64,000 bases of DNA, taken from NCBI RefSeq assembly GCF_965227505.1, contig NZ_OZ245757.1, forward strand, positions 1,984,001-2,048,000, read 5' to 3'. A model generated the notes under the pieces. The model saw only the letters and a list, made by a program, of their open reading frames with translations, was not told where the DNA came from and ran no database searches. The position numbers and the translations under genes were made by a program. Positions 1-11,777 of the stretch are shown here, piece after piece; positions within the stretch are counted from its first letter, which is position 1; each line of letters opens with the position of its first letter. The DNA comes from Pelagibius sp965227505. GTDB taxonomy: Bacteria > Pseudomonadota > Alphaproteobacteria > Kiloniellales > Kiloniellaceae.

Positions 1-73
1 GCGCCGCGAAGAGCAGCGGCGTCGCCGAGCCGATGACGGTAAGGAGCACGAGGGCGACGGCATCGATGGACAT
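1..73 (-). CDS. ABC transporter permease, N-terminus only (second permease of a nucleoside-type importer)
   Basis: Only the first 24 codons are inside the window. The start ATG at 73 lies 6 bases after the stop of the preceding permease, and the visible residues (MSIDAVALVLLT...) are the start of a hydrophobic segment. In BMP/Nup-type nucleoside importers, ATPase, permease 1 and permease 2 genes follow each other in this order, so this is inferred to be permease 2. The rest, and probably the substrate-binding lipoprotein gene, lie left of the window. Confidence 0.75.
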   Translation of the reverse strand, partial: MSIDAVALVLLTVIGSATPLLFAA

Positions 74-79
74 GGGCGT

Positions 80-1256
80 CTACTCCGCCGGTTGCGCCTG
101 GGGCGCGTGCCGCAGCGCCGCGGGATTGCGGCGGACGCGGTAGCGCACCAGGAAGTCGGAGGCCAGGAGGAAGAACAGCAGCAGGCCTTGGAACACGCCG
201 GTCACCGCCTGGGGCAGGCCGACCTGCACCTGGGCGTTCTCGCCGCCGATGTAGGAGAGCGCCATCACCAGCCCGGAGAGGATGATCCCCAGTGGATGCA
301 GGCGCCCGAGAAAGGCGACGATGATGGCGGTGAAGCCGTAGCCGGGAGAGATCACGGGGACGAGCTGGCCGATGGGCCCGGCCACCTCGAAGGTGCCGGC
401 AAGCCCGGCGAGGCCGCCGCTCAGCAGCAGGCAGAACCACACGATGCGCTTGCCGCTGAAGCCGGCGTAGCGGGCCGCCGCCGGCGCCTGGCCGAGGACG
501 CGCACCTGAAAGCCGACGATGGTGAAGGTCATCAGCACCCAGACCGCCACCGCGATCGCCAGCGCAATGGCGCCGCCGAGATGCAGGCGCGTGCCCTCCA
601 GCAGGATCGGCAGCAGGGCGGCGTCGCCGAACATGCGCGACTGCGGGAAGTTGAAGCCCATGGGGTCCTTCAGCGGCCCGTAGACCAGGGTCGACAGAAA
701 CAGCGTCGCCACGTAGGTCAGCATCAGGCTGGTGAGAATCTCGTTCACGTTGAAGCGGGTGCGCAGAAAGGCCGGGATCGCCGCGTAGGCCATGCCGCCG
801 CCGACCGCGCAGAGGCACATCAGCGGCAGGGTCCACCAGGTCTCCTGGTTCCAGAAGGCCAGCGCGATCACGCCGCCGGAAATGGCGCCCAAGGTGAGCT
901 GGCCCTCGGCGCCGATGTTCCAGACGTTGGCGCGGAAGCCGACGGCGAGACCGACCCCGATCATGATCAGCGGGCCCGCCTTCACCAGAAGCTCGCTGAG
1001 GCCGTAGAGCGTGAGCAGCGGCGAGACGAAGAAGTGATAGAGCGCGAGGAAGGGGTTGTAACCCATGGAGAGGAAGATGAAGAAGCCGGCCACCACCGTC
1101 AGCACCACCGCCAGCAGCGGCGTGGCGTAGAGCAGGCCCTGCGGGATCTCCCGCCGCGGTTCGATCTTCCAGGACGCCGGGTTGAAGACGCTGTAGACGA
1201 CCAGCCGGTTGCCGGCTGCTCCCGGGTTATGCGACGTCTGATTAAGCGACGTCTGG

Positions 1257-1267
<11 letters not shown>
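80..1267 (-). CDS. ABC transporter permease, nucleoside/purine type (395 aa)
   Basis: Inner-membrane permease of the BPD_transp_2 (branched-chain/ribose/nucleoside) superfamily. It has about ten hydrophobic segments, the loop with NIGAEGQ near residue 115 that is typical of YufP/NupB-like nucleoside permeases, and a C-terminal helix before a basic tail. I chose the ATG at 1267 (MSPSQTS) because it overlaps the upstream ATPase stop by 11 bases; an in-frame ATG at 1297 would extend deep into the ATPase. Because the genes sit next to xanthine dehydrogenase genes, the likely cargo is a purine nucleoside or base, which is inference. Confidence 0.88.
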
Positions 1268-2839
<1,572 letters not shown>

Positions 2840-2843
<4 letters not shown>

Positions 2844-5176
2844 GACGCCGCCTCTGCAGACGCCAAGACCTCTTTGCGCAGGCGTTCGATGGTCATCAGC
2901 ACCCGCTCGGGCGTTGCCGGGGCGTCGAGCCGCGGACAGAGGCGGTAGTCGCCGACGGCGGCAATGGCGTCGGAGAGTGCATGGAGCACGGAGATCGCCA
3001 GCATCAGCGGCGGCTCGCCGACGGCCTTGGAGCGAAAGATGGTTTCCTCCCGGTTGGGGCTGTCCTTCAGCAGTTCGACATTGAAGACCGGGGGCCGGTC
3101 GCCGCAGGCCGGAATCTTGTAGGTCGAGGGCGCATGGGTGCGCAAGCGACCGGCGTCGTCCCACCACAGTTCCTCGGTGGTGAGCCAGCCCATGCCCTGC
3201 ACGAAGCCGCCTTCGATCTGGCCCAGATCGATGGCCGGGTTCAGGGACTCGCCGACGTCGTGCAGGATATCGACGCGCTCGACCCTGTACTCGCCGGTCA
3301 GCGTATCGACGGCCACCTCGCTGACCGCGGCGCCGTAGGAGAAGTAATAGAACGGGCGGCCCCGGCCCGCGGCGCGGTCCCAGTGGATCTTCGGTGTCTT
3401 GTAGAAACCGGTCGAGGACAGCGAGACCCGTGCCAGATAGGCCGCATTCACGACCTCGGCAAAGGCGATCTTCTGGTTGCCGACACGCAGGCAGCCGGGA
3501 AGGAATTCGATCTGGTCCTCCGGCACGCCCCAGTTCTCAATGGCGAAGTCGACCAGCCGCGCCTTGATGGCGTTGCAGGCGTTCAGCGCGGCCATGCCGT
3601 TGATGTCCGACCCGGAGGAGGCCGCGGTGGCCGAGGTGTTGGGCACCTTGCCGGTGGAGGTGGCGGTGATGCGCACCCGGTCGATGTCGACCTGAAAGGC
3701 CTCCGCGACGACCTGGGCCACCTTGGTGTAGAGCCCCTGGCCCATCTCGGTGCCGCCGTGGTTCAGATGAATGGAACCGTCGCGATAGATGTGCACCAGC
3801 GCGCCGGCCTGGTTGTAGGCGGTGAGCGTGAAGGAGATGCCGAACTTCACCGGCGTCAGCGCGATGCCGCGCTTGATCACCGGCGAGGTCTCGTTGAACG
3901 CCCGGAGCGCATCCCGCCTGGCCTGATAGCCGCTGTCGGCCTCCAGCTTTTCGATGATCTCCGGCGCGATGTTGTCTTCGACCTGCTGGTGATAGGGCGT
4001 CACGTCTCGGCCGCCGGGGCCGTAGAGATTCAGCTTGCGGATCTCCAGCGGGTCCTTGCCGAGGGCGAAGGCGATCTCCTCGATCACCCGCTCGCCGCCG
4101 ATCATGCCCTGGGGGCCGCCGAAACCGCGAAAGGCGGTGTGGGAGCAGGTGTTGGTTTTCAGCGGCTGGGAGGTCAGGCGCACGTCGGGAAAGTAATAGC
4201 AGTTGTCGGCATGAAAGAGAGTGCGGTCGGTGACCGGACCGGAAAGGTCCGCCGACCAGCCGCAGCGCGCCGCATAGGTCATGTCCAGCGCCAGGATACG
4301 CCCCTCCCCGTCGAAGCCGACGTCGTAGTCGATCTCGAAGTCGTGACGCTTGCCGGTCACCGCGAAGTCGTCGTCACGGTCGGGCCGGATCTTGGCCGCG
4401 CGACCGGTCTTCTTGGCGACCAGGGCCGCCACCACGGCGAAGAGATTGCCCTGGGTCTCCTTGCCGCCGAAGGCGCCGCCCATGCGCCGCACCTCGACGG
4501 TGACCGCGTTGGCGGGCACGCCCAGCGCCCCGGCCACCATGGTCTGGATCTCAGTGGGATGCTGCGTGGACGACAGCACCCGGACCTCGTCATCCTCGCC
4601 GGGCAGGGCCATGGCAATCTGGCTTTCCAGATAGAAGTGTTCCTGCCCGCCGACGGCCATGCGGCCCTGCAGCCGGCGCGGCGCCGTCTTCAAGGCGGCA
4701 GCGGCATCGCCGCGGGCCAGGGTCATGGGCTCCGTCACCATCTCCCCGCCCGCGCGGGCCTCCGCAAAGCTCAGCACCGCCGGCAGCGCGTCGTAGTCGA
4801 TCTCCGCCAGCCGCGCCGCGCGCCGCGCCTGATCGCGCGTGCGCGCCGCCACGGCGAAAATCGGCTGCCCGACATACTCCACCGTCTCCTCGGCCAGGAT
4901 CGGCTCGTCATGGCGGTGGGTCGGGCTGATGTCGTTGACCCCAGGAACGTCGGCGGCGGTGAGCACCAGAACGACCCCCTCCGCCGCGCGCACCGGCGCC
5001 AGGTCCAGCCTGCAGATGCGGCCGTGGGCGACCGTGGAAAGGCCGAGCGCGACATGCAGCAGCCCCTGCGGCTCCGGCAGGTCGTCGATATAGGCGGCCG
5101 CGCCGGAGACGTGTTTGTGCCCGCTGTCGTGACGCAGCGGCTGCCGGACGCCGCCTTCGATCGTCGCGTCAGACAT
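2840..5176 (-). CDS. xdhB: Xanthine dehydrogenase, molybdopterin-binding subunit (778 aa)
   Basis: Large subunit that binds the molybdenum cofactor and hydroxylates hypoxanthine/xanthine to urate. Family hallmarks visible are GGAFGGKET (Moco contact), AFRGFGGPQG, GGTEMGQG, and near the C-terminus KAVGEPPL, whose Glu is the catalytic base in this family. Length matches XdhB (about 780 aa). The start at 5176 overlaps the xdhA stop by 8 bases; a longer reading to 5278 would sit inside xdhA. The XdhC cofactor-insertion gene usually found nearby is not in the window. Confidence 0.95.
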
Positions 5177-6659
5177 GGGCATAGTCCCGGGCGCCGATAG
5201 CGCCGGGGCCCACCAGCCGCGTCGCGCTGTCCGGGGCCGTCGTTTCGATGAAGCAGCGCCGCAGCAGGTTCTTCGCAACGGTCATCCGATAGTCCGCCGA
5301 GGCGCGCCAGTCGCTGATCGGGGCGAAGTCGCACTCCAGCGCGGTCATGGCACGCTCCAGCGTGGCCTCGTCCCAGACCGCGCCGGTCAGCGCGGCCTCG
5401 GCCGCGGGGGCGCGCTTGGGCGTGGCCGCCAGGCCGCCATAAGCAAGGCGGGCTTCGGCAATGCGCCCGTCCTCGATCGTCAGACTGAAGGCTCCCAACA
5501 ATGCGGAGATGTCCTGGTCGAAGCGTTTGGAGATCTTGTAGGCGCGGAACACCTGGCCGGGCTGTGGCAGGGGCAGGGTCATGCCTGCGACGAACTCGCC
5601 CGCCGCCCGGTCCTGCCTGCCGTAGTCGATGAAGAAGTCCTCCAGCGGAAGGGAGCGCCGTGCTGTCCCTTTGCGCAGGTGCAGCGTCGCGCCGGCGGCG
5701 ATCAGCAGCGGCGGGGAATCGCCGATGGGCGAGCCGTTGGCGATGTTGCCGCCGATGGTGCCGGCATTGCGGATCTGCACCGATCCGAGGCGCCGCATCA
5801 CCTCGCTCATGTCGGGATAGTGCGCGGCAATCCGCGCCATGGCGTCGCTGTAGGTGACCCCGGCACCGATCTCCAGCGCGTCTGCTGTCTCCTCCATCCG
5901 CGCGAGCCCGGCGACGCGGCCAAGGGCGATCACCGTCTGCGGGCGGAACAGGTCCTTGGTGACCCAAAGGCCCACGTCGGTGGAGCCGGCCACCAGGGTC
6001 GCCTCCGGATGCTCTTCGTAGAGTTCCGCCAGAACTTCGAGACTGGCCGGCGCGAAGAACTGCCGGCTGCCGCTCTCATCCGCGACCGCGAGGGTCTTGT
6101 CGTCCTGTAGGGCGGCAAGCGCCTCCAGCGTCTCCGCCTCCTGCGCCGCAAAGCGGTCGTCGCGCGGCGCCTCCTCGTAGGCCTGCTTGGCAGCCTGCGC
6201 GATGGGGGCGTAGCCGGTGCAGCGGCAGAGGTTGCCGGCGAGCACGTCGTTCACGGTCGCATCGTCGGGCGCCGCGGCGTGGTGGCGCGTCATGGCGAAG
6301 AGCGACATGACGAAGCCGGGCGTGCAGAAGCCGCACTGCGAGCCGTGGCAGTCCACCATGGCCTGCTGCACCGGATGCAGGGTGCCATTTTCCGCCAGGT
6401 GTTCCACGGTGATGAGCTGGCAGCCGTCGAGGGTGCCGACGAACTGGATGCAGGCGTTCACCGCTTCATAGGCAAGGCCGCCGTCGCGCGGGCGTGCCAG
6501 CACCACGGTGCAGGCGCCGCAGTCGCCCTCGTTGCAGCCTTCCTTGGTACCCACCAGGCCCTCGACCAGGCGCAGGTAGTCGAGCACCGTCATGGTGGGA
6601 TCGACCTGGGTCAGGCGGCGCGGGGTATCGTTCAGCAGGAAGCGGAGTTCGCGGCGCAT
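5169..6659 (-). CDS. xdhA: Xanthine dehydrogenase, FeS/FAD subunit (496 aa)
   Basis: Small subunit carrying two [2Fe-2S] clusters and FAD, passing electrons from the molybdenum site to NAD. The plant-ferredoxin-type cluster has Cys42, Cys47 and Cys50 (CNEGDCGAC). The second cluster uses CGFCTPG and NLCRCTGY. A CO-dehydrogenase flavoprotein domain fills residues about 190-490, with VAGSTDVG and IGGNIANGSP as FAD motifs. It is first of the purine enzymes to be followed by xdhB and lies 4 bases downstream of uraH, so uraH-xdhA-xdhB-transporter looks like one operon. Confidence 0.95.
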   Translation of the reverse strand: MRRELRFLLNDTPRRLTQVDPTMTVLDYLRLVEGLVGTKEGCNEGDCGACTVVLARPRDGGLAYEAVNACIQFVGTLDGCQLITVEHLAENGTLHPVQQAMVDCHGSQCGFCTPGFVMSLFAMTRHHAAAPDDATVNDVLAGNLCRCTGYAPIAQAAKQAYEEAPRDDRFAAQEAETLEALAALQDDKTLAVADESGSRQFFAPASLEVLAELYEEHPEATLVAGSTDVGLWVTKDLFRPQTVIALGRVAGLARMEETADALEIGAGVTYSDAMARIAAHYPDMSEVMRRLGSVQIRNAGTIGGNIANGSPIGDSPPLLIAAGATLHLRKGTARRSLPLEDFFIDYGRQDRAAGEFVAGMTLPLPQPGQVFRAYKISKRFDQDISALLGAFSLTIEDGRIAEARLAYGGLAATPKRAPAAEAALTGAVWDEATLERAMTALECDFAPISDWRASADYRMTVAKNLLRRCFIETTAPDSATRLVGPGAIGARDYAHV

Positions 6660-6663
6660 GGGC

Positions 6664-7065
6664 TCAGCTGCCCCGGTAGGTCGAGTAGCCGTAGGGCGAG
6701 ATCAAGAGCGGGACGTGATAATGCTCCCCAGGCGCGGCGATCCCGAAGCGGATCGGCACGACGTCCAGGAAGGGCTGATCGGGCAAAGCCGTGCCGAGCC
6801 CGCGAAAGTAGTCGGCGGCCTGGAAGACAAGCTCGTAGGTGCCGGCGGCAAAGGCCGCGCCCTCCAGCAGCGGCCCGTCGCAGCGCCCGTCGGCATTGGT
6901 CTCGGCGGTAACCAGGTGCTCGCGCGTTTCGCCCGAGAGCCGGTAAAGCGCGATGCGGATGCCCGCTGCCGGGCGGCCGTTGGCCGTGTCCAGCACATGG
7001 GTGGTCAGCCTGCCGGGCCCACTGCCGGGCCCGCTATCGGACACACTGGCGCTGCTGCCAGCCAT
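6664..7065 (-). CDS. uraH: 5-hydroxyisourate hydrolase, transthyretin-related (133 aa)
   Basis: Hydrolyses 5-hydroxyisourate, the product of urate oxidation, to OHCU. The sequence has the family's N-terminal THVLDTANG (His23), the central HYHVPLLISPYGYS and the diagnostic C-terminal YRGS tetrapeptide. Homologues are about 110-120 residues; about 20 Gly/Ser-rich residues precede the fold here, so the true start could be later. It heads the minus-strand operon and faces puuE across a 339-base spacer. Confidence 0.95.
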   Translation of the reverse strand: MAGSSASVSDSGPGSGPGRLTTHVLDTANGRPAAGIRIALYRLSGETREHLVTAETNADGRCDGPLLEGAAFAAGTYELVFQAADYFRGLGTALPDQPFLDVVPIRFGIAAPGEHYHVPLLISPYGYSTYRGS

Positions 7066-7404
7066 ACAATCCCCCTCCTGATCAGCCTGTCCCTGTTCCG
7101 GCCTTTGGCCGCTGGCCGCTCCCCTGATCGGTCATACCACGGGCGCGATCCACCGGCCTTGCAGCTTTTACCCTTTACGGGCGGACCCTGATTGTTTTAG
7201 AGGGGCCCTCGCCTTGTCGCTGGCCTTATGAGACGCTCTATCTTCCAAGGCAGCGACAGAAAACAGAAGATTACTCCCTCCATAAGCAGTTTCAAAAAAA
7301 ACCTGCAAGTGAGGGCGCAATAATCTGCACTAGAATAGTTCGTGCGCGTGCGGAACTGGGCCCTCGAGAGGACGCAGCAAAGGGACGCCGAAAGGGGATA
7401 GGGG
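7066..7404. promoter_or_regulatory. Divergent spacer between the uraH-xdh and puuE-uraD-allC operons
   Basis: This spacer between two oppositely transcribed purine-catabolic operons has no supportable gene. It becomes AT-richer from about 7225 to 7340, where promoters are most likely. A near-palindrome GAGGGGCCCTC lies at 7200-7210. A good purine-rich ribosome-binding stretch (AAAGGGGATAGGGG) precedes the puuE ATG. I could not assign a clear -35/-10 pair. Confidence 0.5.
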
Positions 7405-8313
7405 ATGGCGGGCGAATATCCGCGCGATCTGATCGGTTATGGCGCCACGCCGCCCGACCCGGGCTGGCCCGGCGGTGCGATGATCGCCGTTCAGTTCGTC
7501 ATCAACTACGAAGAAGGCGGCGAAAACTCCATCCTCCACGGCGATGCGGCCTCCGAGGCCTTTCTGTCGGAGATCGTCGGCGCCCAGCCCTGGCCCGGGC
7601 AGCGCCACATGAACATGGAATCGATCTACGAATACGGCAGCCGCGCGGGCTTTTGGCGGCTGCACCGGCTGTTCACCCAGGCCGCAATCCCGGTCACCGT
7701 CTACGGCGTCGCCACCGCCCTGGAACGCAATCCCGCCGCCGTCCGGGGCATGCAGGAGGCGGACTGGGAGATCGCCTCCCACGGCCTCAAGTGGATCGAA
7801 TACAAGGACTTCCCGCGCGAGGAGGAACGCACCCAGATGGCCGAGGCGATCCGCATCCACGAGAGCGTCACCGGCGAACGCCCGCTCGGCTGGTATACCG
7901 GCCGCACCTCCGTCAACACTCTGGACCTGGTGATGGAGGACGGCGGCTTTCTCTATTCTTCGGATTCCTATGCCGACGACCTGCCCTACTGGGTCGAGGG
8001 CCCCAAGGGCCCGCACCTCATCATCCCCTACACCCTGGATGCGAACGACATGCGCTTCGCCACGCCCCAGGGCTTCAACGCGGGCGATCAGTTCTTCACC
8101 TACCTGAAGGACTCCTTCGACCTGCTCTATGCGGAGGGCAAGGCCGGCGCGCCCAAGATGCTCTCGGTGGGCCTGCACTGCCGCCTCGCCGGGCGGCCCG
8201 GGCGGGCGGCGGCGCTGGCCCGTTTCCTCGACTACGTGACGTCGCACGACGCCGTCTGGACGCCGCGGCGCATCGACATCGCCCGCCACTGGCACGAGAA
8301 GCACAGGCCGTGA
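7405..8313 (+). CDS. puuE: Allantoinase, polysaccharide-deacetylase-like PuuE (302 aa)
   Basis: Opens the hydantoin ring of allantoin to allantoate. It belongs to the NodB/polysaccharide-deacetylase fold rather than the metal-dependent amidohydrolase fold of classical allantoinases. Characteristic stretches are the N-terminal RDLIGYG, QFVINYEEGGE and SHGLKWI, and the length fits PuuE (about 300 aa). Its stop overlaps the GTG start of uraD by 4 bases, tying the two steps together. Confidence 0.93.
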   Translation: MAGEYPRDLIGYGATPPDPGWPGGAMIAVQFVINYEEGGENSILHGDAASEAFLSEIVGAQPWPGQRHMNMESIYEYGSRAGFWRLHRLFTQAAIPVTVYGVATALERNPAAVRGMQEADWEIASHGLKWIEYKDFPREEERTQMAEAIRIHESVTGERPLGWYTGRTSVNTLDLVMEDGGFLYSSDSYADDLPYWVEGPKGPHLIIPYTLDANDMRFATPQGFNAGDQFFTYLKDSFDLLYAEGKAGAPKMLSVGLHCRLAGRPGRAAALARFLDYVTSHDAVWTPRRIDIARHWHEKHRP

Positions 8314-8816
8314 GCAGGCCGGCCGAGCTCGACCGGGACAGCTTCGTCGCCCGCTTCGGCGGCGTCTTCGAGCATTCGCCCTGGATCGCCGAGGCGGCTT
8401 ACGACGCCGGCATCCCGGCAGACGCCGAGACGGCCGAGGCGCTGCACGCACTCCTGGTTGCAGCCATGCGGGCGGGCAGCGAGGACCAGAAGCGTGCCCT
8501 CATCGCCGCCCACCCCGATCTCGCCGGGCGACTGGCCCGGGCCGGGCGGCTGACCGCCGACTCCGCCAGGGAGCAGGCCTCCGCCGGCCTCGACCTGCTG
8601 AGCGACGCCGAACGGGAGGCCTTCACGGCCCTCAACGAGGCCTACAAGGACCGCTTCCGGATGCCCTTCATCATGGCGGTGAAGGGGCGCTCCAAGGACG
8701 AGATCCTGGATGCCTTCCACGCACGCCTGAACAACGATGCGGAGGCGGAGTTCGCCACCGCCCTGGAACAGATCGAGCGCATCGCGCTTCTCAGACTGAA
8801 GGACATGCTGCCATGA
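8310..8816 (+). CDS. uraD: OHCU (2-oxo-4-hydroxy-4-carboxy-5-ureidoimidazoline) decarboxylase (168 aa)
   Basis: Decarboxylates OHCU to S-allantoin, directly after UraH. It is an all-helical protein with the diagnostic HPDLAG (catalytic His68 in the family) and FIMAVKGRSKDEIL near residue 115. I used the GTG start at 8310 because it overlaps the puuE stop as GTGA and gives the usual family length. A longer reading in the same frame is antisense-like noise inside puuE. The stop overlaps the allC start, so puuE-uraD-allC are translationally coupled. Confidence 0.93.
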   Translation: MSRPAELDRDSFVARFGGVFEHSPWIAEAAYDAGIPADAETAEALHALLVAAMRAGSEDQKRALIAAHPDLAGRLARAGRLTADSAREQASAGLDLLSDAEREAFTALNEAYKDRFRMPFIMAVKGRSKDEILDAFHARLNNDAEAEFATALEQIERIALLRLKDMLP

Positions 8817-10075
8817 CCCTGGCTGCGGCACAGCCCCTCGCCCTCAGCGGCCATGAAATCAAGGCTCTGGTCGACACCTGGGCGCGCTTCAGCGAAGAAC
8901 CCGACAAGCTGACCCGGGTCTTCCTCAGCCCGGAGCACAAAGCCTGCGCAACGGCGGTGATCGACGCCATGGAAGCCGCCGGCATGACCGCGCGCATCGA
9001 CGCCATCGGCAATGTCGTGGGCCGCTATGAGGCCGCGCAGCCGGGGGCGAAGACGCTCCTCACCGGCTCCCACATCGATACCGTGCGCGATGCCGGCGCC
9101 TATGACGGCAACCTGGGCGTTGCTCTCCCGATTGCCTGCATCGCCGACCTGAATGCCCGCGGCAAGCGCCTGCCCTTCGCCGTCGAGGTCATCGCCTTCG
9201 GCGACGAGGAGGGCGTGCGCTTCCCGACCACCCTCTCCGGCTCGCGCACCGTGGCCGGCAGCGTCGACCCGGCGATCCTCGCGTTGCAGGATTCCGAGGG
9301 CACCACCCTGGAAGAGGCGCTGCGCCGCTTCGGCTGCGAGCCCGCGGAGATCGCCGGTGAGGCGCGTGACCCCAAGGACATCCTGGCCTTCGTCGAACTG
9401 CACATCGAGCAGGGCCCGGTGCTGGAGTCCGAAGGTCTGCCGGTGGGTGTGGTCACCGCCATCAACGGCGCCAGCCGCTTCGCCGTCACGCTTGGCGGCA
9501 TGGCGGGCCACGCCGGCACCGTGCCCATGGGCCTGCGCCGGGACGCCCTGGCCGGTGCGGCGGAGATGATGCTGGCGGTCGAGGCGCGGGGCCGCGCCGA
9601 GGATGGCCTGGTCGCCACCGTCGGGCGCATCGAGGCGGCGCCCGGCGCCATCAACGTGATTCCCGGCGAAGTCACCTTCACCCTCGACATCCGTGCCCCG
9701 GCGGACGACCAGCGCGACGCCGCCGTCGCCGCGCTGAAGGCCGAGATGACCGCCATCGCCGAAGGCCGCGGTCTCGACTTCACCATCGAGTGTCTCTACG
9801 CCGAAGCGGCCGCCGCCTGCGATCCCGCGCTGATGGCCGAACTCGACCAGGCCATCCTGCGCCAGGGCATCAGCCCCCTGCGGCTGCCGAGCGGCGCCGG
9901 CCACGATGCCATGGCGCTGGCAAGCCTTTGCCCCATCGCCATGATCTTCCTGCGCTGCGGCGGCGGGATCAGCCACAACCCGCTGGAGAGCATCACCGCC
10001 GAGGACGCCGAGGTGGGCGCGCGGGTCTTCCTCGATTTCCTCGAACACCTGGACCCGGCGTCCCTCACCCGGTAA
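8813..10075 (+). CDS. allC: Allantoate amidohydrolase, M20/hydantoinase-carbamoylase family (420 aa)
   Basis: Zn/Mn-dependent M20-fold enzyme inferred to release ammonia from allantoate. Visible motifs are GSHIDTV, DGNLGV, FGDEEGVRFP, ELHIEQGPVLE, the dimerisation-domain loop GHAGTVPM and SGAGHDAM near the C-terminus. The ATG overlaps the uraD stop. Sequence alone cannot fully separate allantoate amidohydrolase from N-carbamoyl-amino-acid hydrolases, but the neighbours favour the former. Confidence 0.88.
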   Translation: MTLAAAQPLALSGHEIKALVDTWARFSEEPDKLTRVFLSPEHKACATAVIDAMEAAGMTARIDAIGNVVGRYEAAQPGAKTLLTGSHIDTVRDAGAYDGNLGVALPIACIADLNARGKRLPFAVEVIAFGDEEGVRFPTTLSGSRTVAGSVDPAILALQDSEGTTLEEALRRFGCEPAEIAGEARDPKDILAFVELHIEQGPVLESEGLPVGVVTAINGASRFAVTLGGMAGHAGTVPMGLRRDALAGAAEMMLAVEARGRAEDGLVATVGRIEAAPGAINVIPGEVTFTLDIRAPADDQRDAAVAALKAEMTAIAEGRGLDFTIECLYAEAAAACDPALMAELDQAILRQGISPLRLPSGAGHDAMALASLCPIAMIFLRCGGGISHNPLESITAEDAEVGARVFLDFLEHLDPASLTR

Positions 10076-10118
10076 GGCCGGCGCGCCCGTTCAAGCCCTC
10101 AAAAAAAGAAGAACCCGC

Positions 10119-11357
10119 ATGAGCAATCCAGAAGACATCATCCGCGCCACCCTCGAGGCCGAGCGCGACGCACAGGTCCGCTTCCTGGCGGAGCTGGTGA
10201 AGATGCCCTCCGACAATCCGCCCGGCGACTGCAGCGCTCATGGGGAGCGCGCTGCCGTGCTGCTGGAAGAGCTTGGCTTCACCGTTGAGCGCCACCCGGT
10301 GCCCGAGGAAACGGTGAAGGCCGCGGGCATGATCTCCGCCACCAATCTCATTGTGCGGAAGAAGTTCGGTGAGGGTCCGGTCATCGCCCTCAACGCCCAC
10401 GGCGACGTGGTGCCGCCGGGCGAGGGCTGGACCAAGGACCCATACGGCGCCGAGATCGAGGACGGCTGGATGTACGGGCGCGGCGTCGCCGTCTCCAAGT
10501 CCGACTTTGCCACCTATACCTACGCCCTGATCGCGCTGGAGCGGGCGGCGGCGGACGGCGCCGCGCTCAACGGCAGCGTCGAACTGCACTTCACCTACGA
10601 CGAGGAGGCCGGCGGCGAGATCGGCCCGCGCTGGCTGATCGACCAGGGCCTCAGCAAGCCGGACCTCTCCATCGGCGCCGGCTTCTCCTACAACGTGGTG
10701 ACCGCCCACAACGGCTGCCTGCACCTGGAAGTGACGGTGCACGGCAAGTCGGCCCACGCCGCCATGCCCTACACCGGCCACGACGCCCTGGAAGCCGCCA
10801 ACGCCGTGCTCTCCGCGCTCTATGACTGGCGCAAAGACCTCGGCAAGACGGTTTCGGAGATCGAGGGCATCGGCAGCCCGCAGATGACCGTCGGCCTCAT
10901 CGAGGGCGGGATCAACACCAACGTGGTGCCGGACCGCGTCACCTTCCGTCTCGACCGCCGCATGATCCCGGAGGAAAACTCCGAGCAGGCCGAGGCCGAG
11001 TTGCGCGCGCTCATCGAATCGGCGGCCGAGCCCTTCGAGGGGATCACCGTCACCATCCGGCGCATCCTGCTGGCCGCGCCGCTGATGCCGCTGGAGGGCG
11101 GCGAAGACCTGACCGAGCGCCTGGCTGCGCGGGCGGCGGAAGTGATGGGCGAGCCGGTGGCGGCCAAGGGCGTACCGCTCTACACCGATGCCCGCCACTA
11201 CACCGCCGCCGGCATCCCCACCGTGCTCTACGGCGCCGGCCCCCATACCATCGAGGAAGCCAACGCCCACCGCGCAGACGAACGCCTGCCGTTGGAAGAC
11301 CTGCACAAAGCCACCGAGGTGGTGGCACTGACGCTGCTGGATCTGTTGAAGGCCTGA
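10119..11357 (+). CDS. M20 family amidohydrolase/deacetylase, ArgE/DapE/ACY1-like (412 aa)
   Basis: Dinuclear zinc amidohydrolase of the ArgE/DapE/ACY1 type. Metal and catalytic motifs are NAHGDVVPPG, YGRGVAVSKSD and the catalytic pair in TYDEEAGGE; the dimerisation loop is KSAHAAMP. It follows allC by 43 bases on the same strand and so may be in the same operon, acting on a ureido or N-acyl compound. The substrate is not evident: the motif VSKSD, rather than the DMKG usual in ArgE, marks a subfamily I cannot assign. Function beyond amide hydrolysis is inference. Confidence 0.8.
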   Translation: MSNPEDIIRATLEAERDAQVRFLAELVKMPSDNPPGDCSAHGERAAVLLEELGFTVERHPVPEETVKAAGMISATNLIVRKKFGEGPVIALNAHGDVVPPGEGWTKDPYGAEIEDGWMYGRGVAVSKSDFATYTYALIALERAAADGAALNGSVELHFTYDEEAGGEIGPRWLIDQGLSKPDLSIGAGFSYNVVTAHNGCLHLEVTVHGKSAHAAMPYTGHDALEAANAVLSALYDWRKDLGKTVSEIEGIGSPQMTVGLIEGGINTNVVPDRVTFRLDRRMIPEENSEQAEAELRALIESAAEPFEGITVTIRRILLAAPLMPLEGGEDLTERLAARAAEVMGEPVAAKGVPLYTDARHYTAAGIPTVLYGAGPHTIEEANAHRADERLPLEDLHKATEVVALTLLDLLKA

Positions 11358-11374
11358 GAAGTCGAGGACGCCGT

Positions 11375-11662
11375 TCAGCCGGCAAGGAACGCCAGCCGCT
11401 CGTCGGTTCGCGAGGGCGTGAGTTCAATGATCTCCGCGCGCACCACATCCTGGGCGACGAAGGGGTCTTCGTTCACTCTGCTTTGAAGATCCGGCAGCGA
11501 GGTGTTGTGTGCGACGATCCCGCCACCCAGATTGGGCTGAAGGCTGCCGCTCAGCAAAAACACACCGTCGTCGAAGCCGCGTTTGATCCAGTCTTTGTGA
11601 CCCTCCATGAACTGGCCGGCCTGGCCCTTGTTGCTCGAAAACCTGAGCTGGACGAAAAACAT
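11375..11662 (-). CDS. YciI-like (ferredoxin-like fold) protein (95 aa)
   Basis: Small protein resembling YciI/YCII-domain proteins: MFFVQLRFS opening, a central GVFLLSGSLQP and PFVAQDVVRAEI near the end, which is the family's usual progression. No biochemical role is assigned to most members. The ATG at 11662 was chosen because it starts the conserved first strand; an upstream start at 11725 only adds unrelated residues. It converges on the M20 gene with an 17-base gap and is downstream of the tetR gene on the same strand. Confidence 0.75.
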   Translation of the reverse strand: MFFVQLRFSSNKGQAGQFMEGHKDWIKRGFDDGVFLLSGSLQPNLGGGIVAHNTSLPDLQSRVNEDPFVAQDVVRAEIIELTPSRTDERLAFLAG

Positions 11663-11777
11663 CGGGTCGTTCTCCCATCTGTAACAGTCGGTTTGAATCA
11701 CGGTCTTCGGGCGGACCCGGTACAAGGCGCTGCCGATATCACCGTCCGGACGCAGCCCTTTGGTCCGCCCTCTTCTT

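Noticed and set aside
7653..8309. Upstream extension of the OHCU decarboxylase frame
   Set aside because: It lies inside puuE in another frame and has no family similarity; the GTG at 8310 gives the normal length.
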